From assembly GCA_023101885.1 (NCBI GenBank), contig JALPQD010000115.1, positions 1,247,953-1,311,952 of the forward strand: a stretch of DNA of 64,000 bases, written 5' to 3'. The notes under the pieces were generated by a model. That model did no database searches. It saw only the letters and a program-made list of their open reading frames with translations, and was not told where the DNA came from. The number at the start of each line of letters is the position of its first letter. The stretch's first letter is position 1. Shown piece by piece: positions 23,143 through 35,108 of the stretch. This DNA comes from Typhlomys cinereus. Taxonomy: Eukaryota; Chordata; Mammalia; Rodentia; Platacanthomyidae. The translations under genes and the position numbers were made by a program.

Positions 23143-24548
23143 AATGCTTTCTAAGTAAATGACAAGCAATTCACATGTGAACCATGAGCCCCTCAAAGGC
23201 ATATATGTTCTGTTGTTCTTCCAAACTTCACACACCATAGCACATAGCAGAGCCAAAATAAACAGTATTTGAATGAGCAACTATCTCATATGTTAACTTT
23301 ATATTTCACAAAGCTTAGGAAGTAATAAGAAAATAATATATAAAGTTTGAAAAAAGAAACATTATATGATAGAATCTTGTAAAACTAAACCTTTAGTGAT
23401 GATTCAAGATGAACATATGACTTGTGTTTGCCTCTACTGCCTAGAGAGCTGAGGCTTGTATTTGCATGTGAAGATACGATCTTCAGCTTAGCAATTTTCA
23501 AATGAAATATGACTCTGACCTAAAGTTTAGACATCACCTATGAATATAGATAGAAACAATTTTCTATGTGGAGCATGACTTAAAGGTCAGCTGTTGTTTG
23601 GTTGTTGAATTACGTGTTCTTACATGGAAGTGCAATGAAAATAAGCAGGACATTTGTTTTGAGTTATCAGAAAATGTGTGTCTTGGCAGCTTGTATCTCT
23701 GCTGTATGTAGGCTCTCTCATTCAATCTTACTGTCTTTAACATTTTTAAAGCTGCATTAACTCGTTCAGGAAAGCTGAACTATGTGCCAAAAATAAATGG
23801 AGAGGCTATAATAAGAAAAAATTAGAGGCAGAAATATTCTAAAGGACTAGATCCAGGAATAAAAAGGCCTACCTAGGGGCTACTAGCATTAAATAATAAT
23901 CCAGCTTTCCTGGTGACATGTTAACCATCTGCCAGTCCATAACACAGCCTTAAATCCCCGAACTTCAGGCTGTATTCTTGTACCTAGAATTGTGGCATGT
24001 GTCTGTCCCTCAGAGACTGGTTTGCTAGGTTTAGTGTGCAACAAAAAAAGTTCCATTGCCTTGAATTAGTTTGCCATAAATCATGTTTGTTAAACACTCA
24101 TGCAGACCAATAAAGAGAGGAGGGGACTATTCTATAGTCCTGGAAATTCTCCATGCATACAGTCATACTTACAGTCCTTGTAAAGAAACCTGTTAAACCT
24201 GGCATTTCCCAAAGGCAATTGACCATGGGAGCCTTTCCTATGTAACATCCTGTTGTCATTTATCATGTTACAGCTGCCAGGCATCTGAAGCACTTCCTAT
24301 CTGTGGGGAATTCCCAGCTGCATGACTCTTAAAGGCAGGCAGAATGTAATGCTCACTGCAGACAGTGAAGAGAGTTGTCCTGACTCACTCCATGGGAACT
24401 AACACACCATCTGCTCTAAGAAAGGACCAGTTGTATGTTTCTTCCTTGGATATGACTGTGGAAAAGCAATGGAGACTCATCCAAATGGCCATGATGGTGG
24501 CACAAGGTCTTCAATTCAGAGTAACAGAAAGCATAAAGCTAATGTGAC
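23143..24548. other. Unassigned
   Basis: No gene and no firm repeat. Base composition is ordinary. Confidence 0.4.
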
Positions 24549-24648
24549 ATCTCCCCCCTCCCAGCACCCTTCTCCCAGCACTCCCCTCCCAGCACCCCTT
24601 CCCAGCACCCCCTCCCAGTACCCCCTCCCAGCACCCCCCTCCCAGCAC
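24549..24648. repeat. C-rich minisatellite, ~13-bp unit
   Basis: About eight imperfect units of CTCCCAGCACCCC (variants CTCCCAGCACTCC, TTCCCAGCACCCC, CTCCCAGTACCCC). The strand asymmetry is complete: pyrimidine-rich on + and G-rich on -. Confidence 0.92.
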
Positions 24649-26109
24649 GATTTTGACTCTGCTCTTAGACACTTGCTTCCGCTTTAACTCCTGCCTTTTA
24701 GCTCCTGCCTATTTTCCCAGCCTGTTCTCCAGCTTTTATACAGAGACTGCATTGGCATATCTGCCTTTTCTTCATTCAGGTGTCCAGAATCAGCTTCGGT
24801 ACCTACAAGTAAGAAATTTCTATTAGTTTCCCTTCAGTGTGACTGAACTGGTATTTCAGAGAACAGCTGCATTCTGGCACAGTAAGACTAACCTAGTAAA
24901 GCAGACACTGCTAAGACCTGAGAACATGTGTACTTGTATTGTCTTGGTAACTAAGACACATGTTAACACAGCAATTTACCACTGTGCATAGCAAGTGAAA
25001 ACTGCTCAGAAAGGATCTCTTCCACTAGAATATTTAATAAAACATTTCCTTCATAACTATTCACCTTGCTTCCTCTAGTCTGACCAGGACTCATGCTACT
25101 TTCTCAGCCCACCCATCAGTCATGCAGTATGAACTACTTCTCTGTCTTTAAACATAATCTACACTTTGTTTTTTAGTGCTAAAGCAACACTCCCCTTGTT
25201 TTGGTTGATGTGAGCTACAAAACCTAAAGAAATATAGCTGTGTAGAACATAAATTCAGACAATGGAAAAATATAAGCTGTTTTTAAAAATGCTGAGGGTT
25301 AAAAGGAAATAGTCTGATGAATTTTTCTAGGAGCCATACCTAAGATCAAATGGGACATGTAAACAGCAAAGGGAATTGGGAACCCACCAGTGCTATTATT
25401 AAGAGGTCTTAGAGATACAATTATACAGGTAAATATATGCAAATATTAACATTTCACTTTTCCTAGTTGATGAGAACAACATCAGATACTTCTACCTGAT
25501 TATATCAGGTAATGACATGAGTGTAAATACTTCTTCCCAGTGTGATTAATACATGGATGTCTATTTGAAGCAGGACATTATCAAATTTGATAAATCCCCA
25601 TATCTTCAGCTTTATCATGTAGGCCTGAGCACATCAGAAAGAATGGTCCCATCTCCACTATAACTAAAGAAAACCTCTGTCTCTCAGCAAGTTAGTATCA
25701 CTTGATAACTTCACTTACTTTCCTGGTCCCTTCCACAATGTTTCTCATAAAATACTACAAAAGTTCAACACTATCTGTTTCTAAAGCTTTATTTAAAAAC
25801 ATTTTCATGAATCATTAGTAAAGTTTCAGTAAACTTAGCAAAGTTTATTTGCACTCAGAATATAAGGGACAGAAAAATTTGGCTTTAAAAATGATACTTT
25901 GAGATATTAGTTAATGTGTTCACTTTCCCTCTCTTTCATAACCTTCTCTTGGGCTGTAAACATAAAGCTCAGAAAGAAAACAGAACAGAAACAGGTGATT
26001 ATTAAGCATTCATCTCAAAAGCTAGGAGTTTTGATGTAAAGATATGCAAGTTAGAAATTCAATGCATGAGTAGGACTTAGAACCTTTTCCTTTCCGCCAC
26101 CCTCTGAGA
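24649..26109. other. Unassigned, AT-rich
   Basis: No gene; a few short A/T-rich patches. Confidence 0.4.
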
Positions 26110-26400
26110 TCTTTTGTTTTTCATTTTGATAGTATACTTTTATTAAGAATTTTTCATATACAAATAAAATGAGTTTCTGTTTATGTCTCCTCCCCTTCCC
26201 TTTTATTCCTCTTTTCTCTCTTCATCAATCCAGTCATGTCCCTCCCATGATCATGTTCCTTTGCATGTATGGGCCACGGGCTCCTTTCAGGAAGCCTTAC
26301 CATACCTCTGCAGTAGTTTAAGTGGCCCACAAGTGGGGAAACTCTCTTTCTTTTGTCTACCACTTTTCCCAAAGATTCTCTCTACATTTAGTCATTTCTC
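26110..26400 (-). mobile_element. LINE-1 3' end, antisense
   Basis: TATACTTTTATTAAGAATTT opens it as a reversed A-rich tail. A C/T-rich tract at 26186-26220 (polypurine on -) follows, then lower-complexity 3' UTR. An older subfamily than the copies at 41114 and 63510. Confidence 0.5.
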
Positions 26401-26649
26401 TTGAGATCTTCACTAGTCCAACTAGGATATTACAAGCCTAAGGCTGCTAGTCACCAGGAAATGGGAAGAGGACCAGTTAACATAAGGTACTTCTCCAGGG
26501 ATATGGCAACAGATAAATAAACTCTTCAGGTAGAGACCATGAAATAGCCAGAAAGCATGTGAGTCCTTTACAAAGTTCAACACCAACCTGAGCATCAATG
26601 AGGAAGAATCAATCCCAAATGCACAACAATTTTTATAATTTTAATAATT
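26401..26649. other. Unassigned
   Basis: Possibly a continuation of the LINE-1 3' region. Nothing specific recognised. Confidence 0.3.
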
Positions 26650-26904
26650 TTTGGTGTGTGTGTGTGTGTGTCTCAGAGGGCACTATGTGTGCCTCTGGAG
26701 GCCCAAGTGTGACTTTGAAATCATTGTGGATTGTTTTACCTCCTTTTGCTTAGTTCTGGGCCTTCTCAGGCTCTGTCCTTCAAGGCCAGAAGTTCAAACG
26801 GTCACTATTTCTGCCCAGTGCTTTTACCTAAGACCTGGGATCCTAACTCCACTCCTTCTGCTTGCAAGGTAGAGGCTTAACCCCTGAGCCATTTCTCCAG
26901 CCCA
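26650..26904 (-). mobile_element. tRNA-headed SINE, antisense, (TG)n tail
   Basis: (TG)9 at 26653-26671, GGGCACTATGTGTGCCTC, GGCCCAAGTGTGACTTTG, CTTCTGCTTGCAAGGTAGAG and CCCCTGAGCCATTTCTCCAG: full length in reverse. Confidence 0.88.
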
Positions 26905-27420
26905 ATTTTTATTTCTTCATTGACAATTTTAGATGTGTACTCAATGCATCTTGATCAAATCCCATCTACTTCCTTTGAGCCTCTTAACTTATTCTCCCTT
27001 CTACCATCATGTCTTCTTTATTTTTTTTCTTGGTATCCACTGAATATTCTTAGTGCTGCCTGTACACACATGGGCGTGGGTCCAACCTACTAACATCTCC
27101 CTTTTCCCTAGTAGTCATAAACTATCAGTAGTTTCTCAGCCAGGGATGAGAATTTATAAGCCCCTCCCACATCCATGCTGGAGTGGTGACTGGCTGGTCT
27201 CCTGTAGATAACTACAGCTACTATGAATTCATTAGTGCCACATCTATGTCCTGTCCACAAAATAGCATTTCACTTCCAACCTCTGACTCTTACATTCTTT
27301 CCACTTCCCCTTCCATGAGGTTTCTTGAGTTTGGTTGGTGGGAATGATAAAAGATGTCCCATTGAGCACTAAGCACTCATTCTCAGGACTGACTAGTTAT
27401 ACGCCTCTGTGTTAACTCTT
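26905..27420 (-). mobile_element. LINE-1 3' UTR, antisense (Lx-like)
   Basis: ACTACAGCTACTATGAATTC, ATAGCATTTCACTTCCAACC, TGACTCTTACATTC, GATGTCCCATTGAGCAC match the reverse of the same LINE-1 3' blocks seen at 1110 and 46535. Confidence 0.65.
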
Positions 27421-28639
27421 GCTCCAATATGGCTCAATTTTAGCCTGAAGTTCACTGAGTTTACTTGGAAGTAATGAGATTCCATTTTCAGTGTCAGGTA
27501 AAAACAGACAGTTAAAACCACAACCACATTTCTATTACCAAAATTAAGTTCTACTTTGTACATCTGAACTTGAGGTTATAAAGTTCATATTCATTTCACT
27601 TAAAATTTACTTAAAACACTTAGGTAGAACCAGTCTTTCTGATCAAAATGACTTCCCAAGTCTTCAGAGACCATTTGAACTACAAGAACAGAGAGATGGG
27701 AAAGGAAGCGGGAGACCAGGAAACATCTGGAAGGGGCATGGTAAGTCCAGGTCAGAAATGAGGGGTTAAGGAAAAGGGGAAGAAAGCAGGGAAAGGCCCA
27801 GCATCATCTGTCTTCTCTGAGGTCTCAGCATGGACAGACTCTCTGCTCAACACTTGCACAGATTCTGGGCAGCACCAGTGAGAAAGGTCAGAAGGGAAGA
27901 CGCACACAGATGATGTGGAAAAGAACTTGGATGCTGTGAATGCTGGCTCTGCAGGAAGCATCTAGCTTGAATATAACTTGAGAAATTGGAGCATAAAACT
28001 TTTTAATCATAGCAGTGTAAGAAATATGCACAGAGAAGAATGGGTAAAGAAACTGACCTCCTTCTCCCTTGTACTTGAGCTGACAGAGGAATATCATCAC
28101 CTTGGACCAACAGTCTGAGAATTCATTCACTTCTGGCATTCTGGCCTGTTTCCAATGGAGACAACTGCATTATAAGTCCCTAACTCCCTCGAAGTATGTT
28201 TCCCATTCCTTATAGTCTATAGCCATTCCCTATTTTAAATCCCTTGTGTCTAGAGAGATGGTAAACCCCGATAAGCCAGTGTTTATCATACACCTTAAAG
28301 TCTTCACATGACAAGTGCTATAAAAGTGTCAATTGATTTCAGAAAGCAGCCAACATTCCTCAAGTATCAGGCAGTCCAAATCATTTGCTTCTCTCTCTTA
28401 ATTGCAAGTACTTAACATTGATCTTAATCCTTCCCAATCCCTTCACTGTAAGCATCTCAAGAGAAGGAGTGCCTTTACCCTTTCTTTGGTAGCTTCCAGC
28501 AAATAATAAATGTGCTATAAATCTTTGTGACAGATTATTAATCACAAGTTCGCAATCCACAGCAGGGTCCTACCTCCCAAGGTCTACCATGAGCTCAAAT
28601 CTCTGGTTTACACCCCCCCCCCATTGCTTCCAGTCCATC
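27421..28639. other. Unassigned
   Basis: Nothing firm. A C-run lies at 28610-28620. Confidence 0.35.
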
Positions 28640-29115
28640 TGTTGTATGAAGTTTTTGTCCTCTGGGCATAATATGCTGTCCTTTTGGACTTGAACCTTGG
28701 TCTAATTTAAGGAAGTTATTGTGTAGCCATTTCAAACATTTTATCCTTAAGGGAGGCTCATGAGATTCAGAAAGAAAATAGCTTTTAAATTTCAGGAAGT
28801 TCTTGAAATTAGCAAGATTCATGGATCCCATCTCCAAAGTAAAGATGTAAACAATTGACGGACGACAGACTCTCCTAAGGCCAAGCTCTTTGGGGGAAAC
28901 TCAAAAGAACTGAGCAGGCTTCAAGTTTTACAGAAAGCTCCAGGGCAACAGCTTTTGTCAGTAGACATTCATGGTGAAGAGGCTTTTGAGTGATATAACT
29001 GCCTTAAAGTCAGCACTGTCCTGTAAGCAACTCTCACCAATACTCCATTAAGTAACTCCTGCAAACACGTTCATTCTCCAAGTCGAACTTTGGTGATAAC
29101 AATTACTTTGGTCTA
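28640..29115. repeat. Unclassified interspersed repeat, copy 2
   Basis: Collinear with 17685-18260 (AGGGAGGCTCATGAGATTC, TTCAGGAAGTTCTTGAAATT, CTGTAAGCAACTCTCACC, ACTTTGGTCTATCATTGG). Divergence suggests an old family. Confidence 0.6.
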
Positions 29116-29162
29116 TCATTGGTCATCTGATTTGAATAAAATTAAACATCAAAGAAAATATA

Positions 29163-29360
29163 GTGCCAGCAAGATGGTTTAGTGGATAGAGAACTTACTT
29201 GCAAACCTGGCAATCCGAATTCAAGTCCAGTAAGCCCATATGGTGGAGGGAAAGTTGTATTCTGACCTCCACCCATGCACCATGGAATCCATATGCATGT
29301 GTGATCACTCTTTCTATTCTCTCTCTCTCTCTCTTTCTCTCTTTCTCTTTCCCTCTCTCT
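29163..29360 (+). mobile_element. B2-like SINE with (CT)n tail
   Basis: GCCAGCAAGATGGTTTAGTGG, TTGCAAACCTGGCAATCC, GAATTCAAGTCC, TATTCTGACCTCCACCCATG and a CT-rich tail at 29319-29360. Confidence 0.7.
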
Positions 29361-29979
29361 CATTTTTGTAATACTAGATGACCTGGAAGGAAAAAGATAA
29401 ACCAACAAGTTACATTGCAATAAGAAATAAGCAAAATGAGAAGCAATCTCTTCAAAGTCTTTTAAATCCACCGACACCCTGCTATATCAACACATGCTGA
29501 GGGTATAATACTATCGCCCCCAAGCTATGAATGTAAAAACTTGGGTAAGAACAGAGAAGTTTGAGATCTTTACACAAAAACTACAATGGTTTCGATTTCA
29601 CAAGATGAAATATAGAAAGCACAGGTCCCACAGTGGTTAACCGGGGTTTTAGGCAGTGTTTCCAGCAAGCATGGGCTGTTGTGCATTCAGTGACTGTGGT
29701 TATGATTTCATTAGTTTCCCTGATAAATAATGCAGAGACTTTAATGATGCATTTCCTCTTTTTAAAAAACCCACAATGGAAACTCCATTTCATAAAGAGA
29801 AAAAGAACAATGACTTCTGTTTAATTTTTATTACTCTTAAATTAATCTGTTAAGGTTTTAAGAAGTGGATGCCAACTTGGAATGAGGGGGGAAAAGGAAA
29901 GAAAAAGGTTAACCTGCTTAAAAGGTGAAATCATGTCTGGAGGAGTGCAGAATGGATATAGGTCAAGAATCAGCATGGA
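29361..29979. other. Unassigned
   Basis: No gene or repeat recognised. Two short opposite frames only. Confidence 0.4.
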
Positions 29980-30250
29980 GGCCCCACCTTCCTCCACCCA
30001 GCCCATTCCAGATCACAAAAGGAAAGTGGTCCTGCCAAATTAAAATTCTCCATAACAATAAAACCTGATTTAATGCAGTCATTATTTTTCCATTAAATCT
30101 GAATATCATCTAATGCATGGATGTTATTTTAAACCTGCTGCACTCATGCAAAGCCAATGTTCCTTATAAATCAGACCTAAATGCTCCATCAGTTGTCATT
30201 ATTGCTATTGATGGTCACAATATCTCTTCCCCACGGACACTGTCCCCTAA
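29980..30250. promoter_or_regulatory. Candidate conserved non-coding element
   Basis: Repeat-free and AT-rich, with several TAAT/ATTA cores (TTTAATGCAGTCATTA, TCCATTAAATCTG, ATCTAATGCATGG) and TCCTTATAAATCAG. The look is that of a developmental enhancer, but only a cross-species alignment could show it. Confidence 0.22.
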
Positions 30251-30608
30251 ACCCCTGACTCCAGACGTGGGAAGAAGGAACAGAGGTGTATTTTACAGAT
30301 GCTGAGTGAAGTGCAGAGACTGAGCCCATCACACCCTGGCGCTCTCTGCTCAATTTGGTTCAACACATAACCCTTGCTTCTCTGGTCCACATTAGACTGA
30401 GAAATAATTTTAAGGCTTGCTCTAAGAACACCAGGGAAATAGAAATCTCTGTAAGGATTTAAGCCAGAGGAAAGGTAATGTTGAGAATTGGTGCCGCCGG
30501 AGGGGGATGTGTATGGAAGAGCTGAAATACCAAATAGGAGATGGTGGTACAAACCAGTAAAGAGCAACCATAGGGATTTGCTACCCGGAGGGACAGAGAT
30601 AAGTTTAA

Positions 30609-30638
30609 ATGGCTTTTCTTTTGTGAATTTGAAGAATC
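30609..30638 (+). repeat. 30-bp inverted repeat, left copy
   Basis: Perfect reverse complement of 31291-31320. The core reads GGCTTTTCTTTTGTGAATTT; neighbouring bases do not match. Confidence 0.95.
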
Positions 30639-31290
30639 GAAGTTTCATCAAGCCTATATGGATTCAGAGAAGGTAACAACAGAGTAGGCTAATTAATACA
30701 TGCTTTACCTCTTTCCCCTGCCTGCTGATCAAGTGCCTCTCACTGGTCAAGCCCACTAGAAACTAATGCAAGAGCCTGAGAAACACGGTCCATGAACTTC
30801 TATTTTGCTGGGACATAAGCCATGATGAAGAGGAAGAAAGGCTTTGGGGACAAAGGATTGTATTCCTCTCTGAGGGTCTGCATCTTTGAACTGGGCTATT
30901 CAACACTCTGCTTCAGGCCTCACCACTGACCTTCTGCTAAGGACTAGAAAAGTCTGGGGCCAGTTGCCTAACCAGTGTCAAGTTGTTGAACATCCATATG
31001 CTACAGCTCTTTTAATCTCTAAGAGTCTGTGGCATGATAAGTATCTCCTATGTTCAGTCCGACATCTGAGGAGAAGCCGTGTGGTCTAGAAGACATTGGC
31101 TCCACCGGGTTCCACAGTTAGGATTCAATTGGTTCTGCTTAAGTTCCCCTCACCACAGCGTGTGACTCAGAGATTAACATCATGCTGAAGCCCGGGCAGG
31201 CTGGTGCATAGCATTGGCACATTGTGAGATCGCAAAGGAAGAGCCTATATCCTAGGAGGGTTCAACCAATCTCTGTCTCGAGTAGGATGT

Positions 31291-31320
31291 GATTCTTCAA
31301 ATTCACAAAAGAAAAGCCAT
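31291..31320 (-). repeat. 30-bp inverted repeat, right copy
   Basis: Perfect reverse complement of 30609-30638. Confidence 0.95.
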
Positions 31321-31600
31321 AGACAATGTTACATGGGATCCCAGAAACTGACAACAAAGATTCGGCTGCTTGACTGAGGAATATACAGTCAACAGAGGAG
31401 GGCAGACTTAGACAAAGAGCCAAGCTACAACCCTGAAGAAGCCTGAATCTTGACAGCAAGACACTCCACCCACCCTTGACTTAATGATAGGTGGAGCTAA
31501 CAGATTGCCTATGTTAGTTTTTAAGAATGTGGGTCCTATTTCTTGTTAGGAAAACTCTAACTGATATAGGGAACCAGTAGGTTCTTCAAAGGCTTGGAGA

Positions 31601-32329
31601 ATACTACATTGATTGATTGATTGATTTATTGCTGCTACTTCCTAGTATAGTTATCAAGAAATTTATATCTAGTCCTTCAGGGAAAAGTGTTCCAAACTCA
31701 TAGAGTGGCATAATAGTGGTTCCTAAATATTTATAATCGACCCACATTAGATGCATTTCTAACACATACAGATATGTCAACCATTGATCTCCACCTCAGG
31801 GTGACTTTATCTTCCATTGGCTTCACAGAAACCAAGCCAATACCTTCTCCTACTTCTTGAAGAATGAGAGCAACTGAATCCCCTCTAATACCTACTTTCT
31901 TCAAATGTGGTCTAAGAACCTAGATATTCACTCTTTCTCTTGAAGACCAGTGAGAGCTCATAGAATCATCACCTGCCTTGGTTATAAAGAAAAGACTCAT
32001 GCACAAATCTCTACTATTAGAGCCACCTCAAAGGCTCAGGCACACTGAAGAAGAAGCATAATTATTCACAAAAGGAAAAGGTAGATAAAAACTCCCTACA
32101 AGGGAAACCCATGTATCTTAGTATTCACAATCACAGATGAAAGACTTGGTGATAGCCCTCAAAAACACGAGCTTACGCAGAAAAGGGGGAGGTGAGATTA
32201 TAAGAGCCTAAAGATGGGGAAGTTCACCGCTGGACAAGACATTCCACTCAAGGAAGAGCTGCTGCATCCAGAAACTCACTGCAATGAGACTTGTCCTTAC
32301 CAGACCTGATTAATGACTGATTTACCAAC
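31601..32329. other. Unassigned
   Basis: A short GATT repeat near 31611-31625. No gene. Confidence 0.4.
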
Positions 32330-32695
32330 ATGCCCCCATAGCTATCAAGGATCTCAGGAGAAATGAGTACATGCAGTGGAAATCTTGGAGACTAGGGTCA
32401 TACAGATGAAGGAGAGTGCTCATATTAGAGGGTCTGCCCAAGGAAGGGCCACTTGGTCTGCCACAGAGGCCAGAACTCCAACTACAGAAGATGATCCAGA
32501 GGGAACTCTGGGACCCATAGAGGCAGACAGACAGGAAAGCAGAAGGGAATGGGATGGATTGATGAAGGGAGGAAAGGGAGGGAGGAAAGGAAATGGAGGG
32601 AAAGAGGGGAGGAGGACAGCAGAGATAATTACCCAATATGTTTGTAAAACTAGGAAAAAATAAATAAAAATAATATTTAAAAAATATCTAAATAG
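32330..32695 (+). mobile_element. LINE-1-like 3' end with A-rich tail
   Basis: Shares with 19135-19370 the order CAGTGGAAA.CTT, GGTC..A.A.GATGA, CCATAGAGGCAGACAG..., then a strong purine tract at 32562-32618 and an A-rich tail at 32654-32690. Confidence 0.5.
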
Positions 32696-33160
32696 AAATT
32701 CTTTATTGACAGATAACTTAAATGAAGGCTGTGTAAATAATATAATCAGGTAATCAATCCTATAGATATCAAATGGATAAAATGTCAAGGGAAAGATGTA
32801 CTCTTATGTCACAATGGGATATTTGTTGGGGAAGTGGGGGGGTAGTGAGTAGGGGGATCTTGTCCTCATGGGGACATTTGTCAATGTCTACATATCTTTT
32901 TGTGTTCACAAGTTCAAGTATGGGTGAATGCCCCTGACATCTAGCATAGAAAAGTCAGGAAAGTTGTTAAACAGGCAAACTGTGGGGCAGCTTCCTACAG
33001 CAAAGAATGACCTAGCTCACAATGTCCTCAGTGTTGAGGGGGGAAAAATCCTGCTCTAGGCCTGACCCTAGCCAAGCCAGCAAGGAAAAAACAACATAGA
33101 CCTAGTGTTAAAAGCAGGTTGAGTACTTCTATTTTTGGTTACATATTTTCTTACTAAAAC
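32696..33160. other. Unassigned
   Basis: Nothing specific; a G-run GGGGGGG lies near 32837. Confidence 0.4.
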
Positions 33161-33373
33161 AATACAGAAGGCCCAACTGAAATGTCAAAGTGTTTATAAT
33201 ACTTTTTGTTTTCTAGTTTGATACTAGATGAATTGTCTTTCATTAATCTTGATGAAGTAATACAAAGATATAGATGGCCCAACTGAAATGTCAAAGTGTT
33301 CATAAGCCCTTGTTATTTTCTACTTTGATAATAGATGAATCTTCCTTCATTGGTCTCAATGAAGTAATGCTGT
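33161..33373. repeat. Two-copy tandem duplication, ~107 bp unit
   Basis: GGCCCAACTGAAATGTCAAA occurs at 33170 and 33276, and TGAAGTAAT at 33253 and 33360. The units are diverged (roughly 80% by eye) but collinear throughout. Confidence 0.92.
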
Positions 33374-34762
33374 GGCTTATTTTCCCCCAATGGATGTGCA
33401 GGTGGGAGCTAATTTTAGGTAACTAATGTGAACTATGACACTGACACCCACTGATGAGAACAAATACAGGGTCTAAATATCCACCCCAGAACCAGCTGGG
33501 GATCACCCATGCCTGGCATGACTATCTCCTGTGTCGTCTCCCCCCATTTACAGCAGCTCCCCTTCTGGAAAGCCTGGGGTAGGGAGAGGGAGGCTGTGCA
33601 AACACAGAGGAGGACGCTCTGCAGCTAAGCAGCGCCCAGTATTACCCGGTGGCTTTTTCTCCTGTTATCTTCTGAGCCACAGGAGAAGAGCAATGGCAAG
33701 TAATTAACAGTCCCAGGACCAATCCTGGACAAAAGCCCACAAGCAAGAAGAGGCCACAGATACCACAAAGAGGAGGTATGACCTGTCCTTATGGAATAGG
33801 TCATTCACCAGAGGTCAACTCAGGATTTGTGAGGATTAGAAGGTTAAAAGAAAAGTTTTGCTCATTGCTCAAATTTGAAACACCTTACCTTTGATTCCCT
33901 GGACAAATGTCAAGAGGAATTCTCGCACATGTTCATGCATCATACCCCTCAGTGGGAGCTGGCTCTGTGTACTCCGGCCTCCCATGCAGTTGCCCTTTGC
34001 CAGAATCTTATTAAAAGCACAGGGTAAGCTTGTCCAGTCTCCCTCTCTGGTGCTTTGCCTCTCTACCTGAGCATCAAGACCCTTGAGGAGATGACAGGGA
34101 ACTTGATGGGTGCTTATTACAAACCTGTTCAATGATTTATTAAAGCTAATCACATTTTTTCTCTTATTGTCCTTGATAGCATATTGTGTTCAGGGTCCCT
34201 TCAGATGTGACTTGAACAATTCCAGGTATTATGAAAAATCAATTTTACTTCACTTCATTTTAATAATGGGGTATGTGGATGCTATGTTGAACACCATGAT
34301 TTTGTGTTCTAACTTTAAATAAGTTTTAAGAAACAACAGAGTGCATTCTACCTTATATTATATAACACTGTTAGAAGCTACAGCTCTTGCGCAGAGTGAT
34401 GGGTTTGCCTATCCCTTACCACCTGCTGCCTTAAACAGAGTTAGTGGGTGATTTAGAACTTCTGGCTCTGATGCTCACTGAAGGAAGACCAAGCAGGTCA
34501 TTTAAGTTCATAAGCATCCATTCCTTCACTTGATGAATGAAGTGAATATTTTCTTCCTTTATGTTTAAAATTTCTCATCAATTCTCAAGCACATCCAAAT
34601 GAATGTTAATAATATATGTATAGGTATAGGAAGCAGAAAAAAATGTGTTTAGGAATTCTCTGCCCATCAGCATAATCCCTTTTTGATGCCGTCCAGATCC
34701 CATCCTCCTTCACATCCTTCATTGAAAACCATCATTACATTTTTGTTTTTTAAAAAATGTTA
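33374..34762. other. Unassigned
   Basis: 33520-33720 is a little GC-richer than its surroundings with no repeat signature. 34440-34560 may be a decayed MIR. No coding evidence. Confidence 0.35.
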
Positions 34763-34989
34763 TCTAAAGCTGGAGACATAGCTCAAGGATTAAGACTCTA
34801 TCTCTCAAACCAAAGAACCAGAGTTTGAATCCCAGATTCCCACATAAAAACCCCAGGTAGAAATTGCAGCTACCTGCACTTCCAGAGCCTGGGAAATCCC
34901 AGAGCAAAGTAAAAAGGAGGTAGAAACAATCCAGGATAATTTACACACAGTGCCCACACACACACACATAAATAAATAAATAAATAAAT
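34763..34989 (+). mobile_element. tRNA-headed SINE with (AAAT)n tail
   Basis: AAGCTGGAGACATAGCTCAA, AGTTTGAATCCCAGATTCCC, CCCCAGGTAGAAATTGCAGC, AAAAAGGAGGTAGAAACAAT, a short (CA)n and (AAAT)6. Confidence 0.85.
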
Positions 34990-35108
34990 GTCATCTCATT
35001 TCTAGTATTCCCCAAAGCATGTAGTATGTAGTTTTGCATGTCTTGTAATATACCTAAATAGAATCACATAATTTGTGCAAGTACTGTTGATATAATTTGT
35101 TCACTCAT
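34990..35108. other. Unassigned spacer
   Basis: Short unique stretch between the SINE and the ERV LTR. Confidence 0.4.

Larger units (their letters stand above)
30480..31600. mobile_element. Unresolved ERVL/MaLR-like sequence
   Basis: TTGAGAATTGGTGCCGCCGG resembles the start of an internal region just after an LTR. GAAAACTCTAACTGATATAGG at 31551-31571 resembles an LTR end. No frame supports a gene. It contains a perfect 30-bp inverted repeat. Confidence 0.3.

Noticed and set aside
24549..24648. Possible CRISPR-like array
   Set aside because: Units are contiguous without unique spacers, and the genome is eukaryotic.
24469..24687. Pro/Ser-rich 72-codon frame
   Set aside because: It is a translation of the 13-bp minisatellite.
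33169..33300. A second-copy transposon insertion
   Set aside because: The units are exactly adjacent and there is no tail or terminal signature, so simple tandem duplication is a better account.
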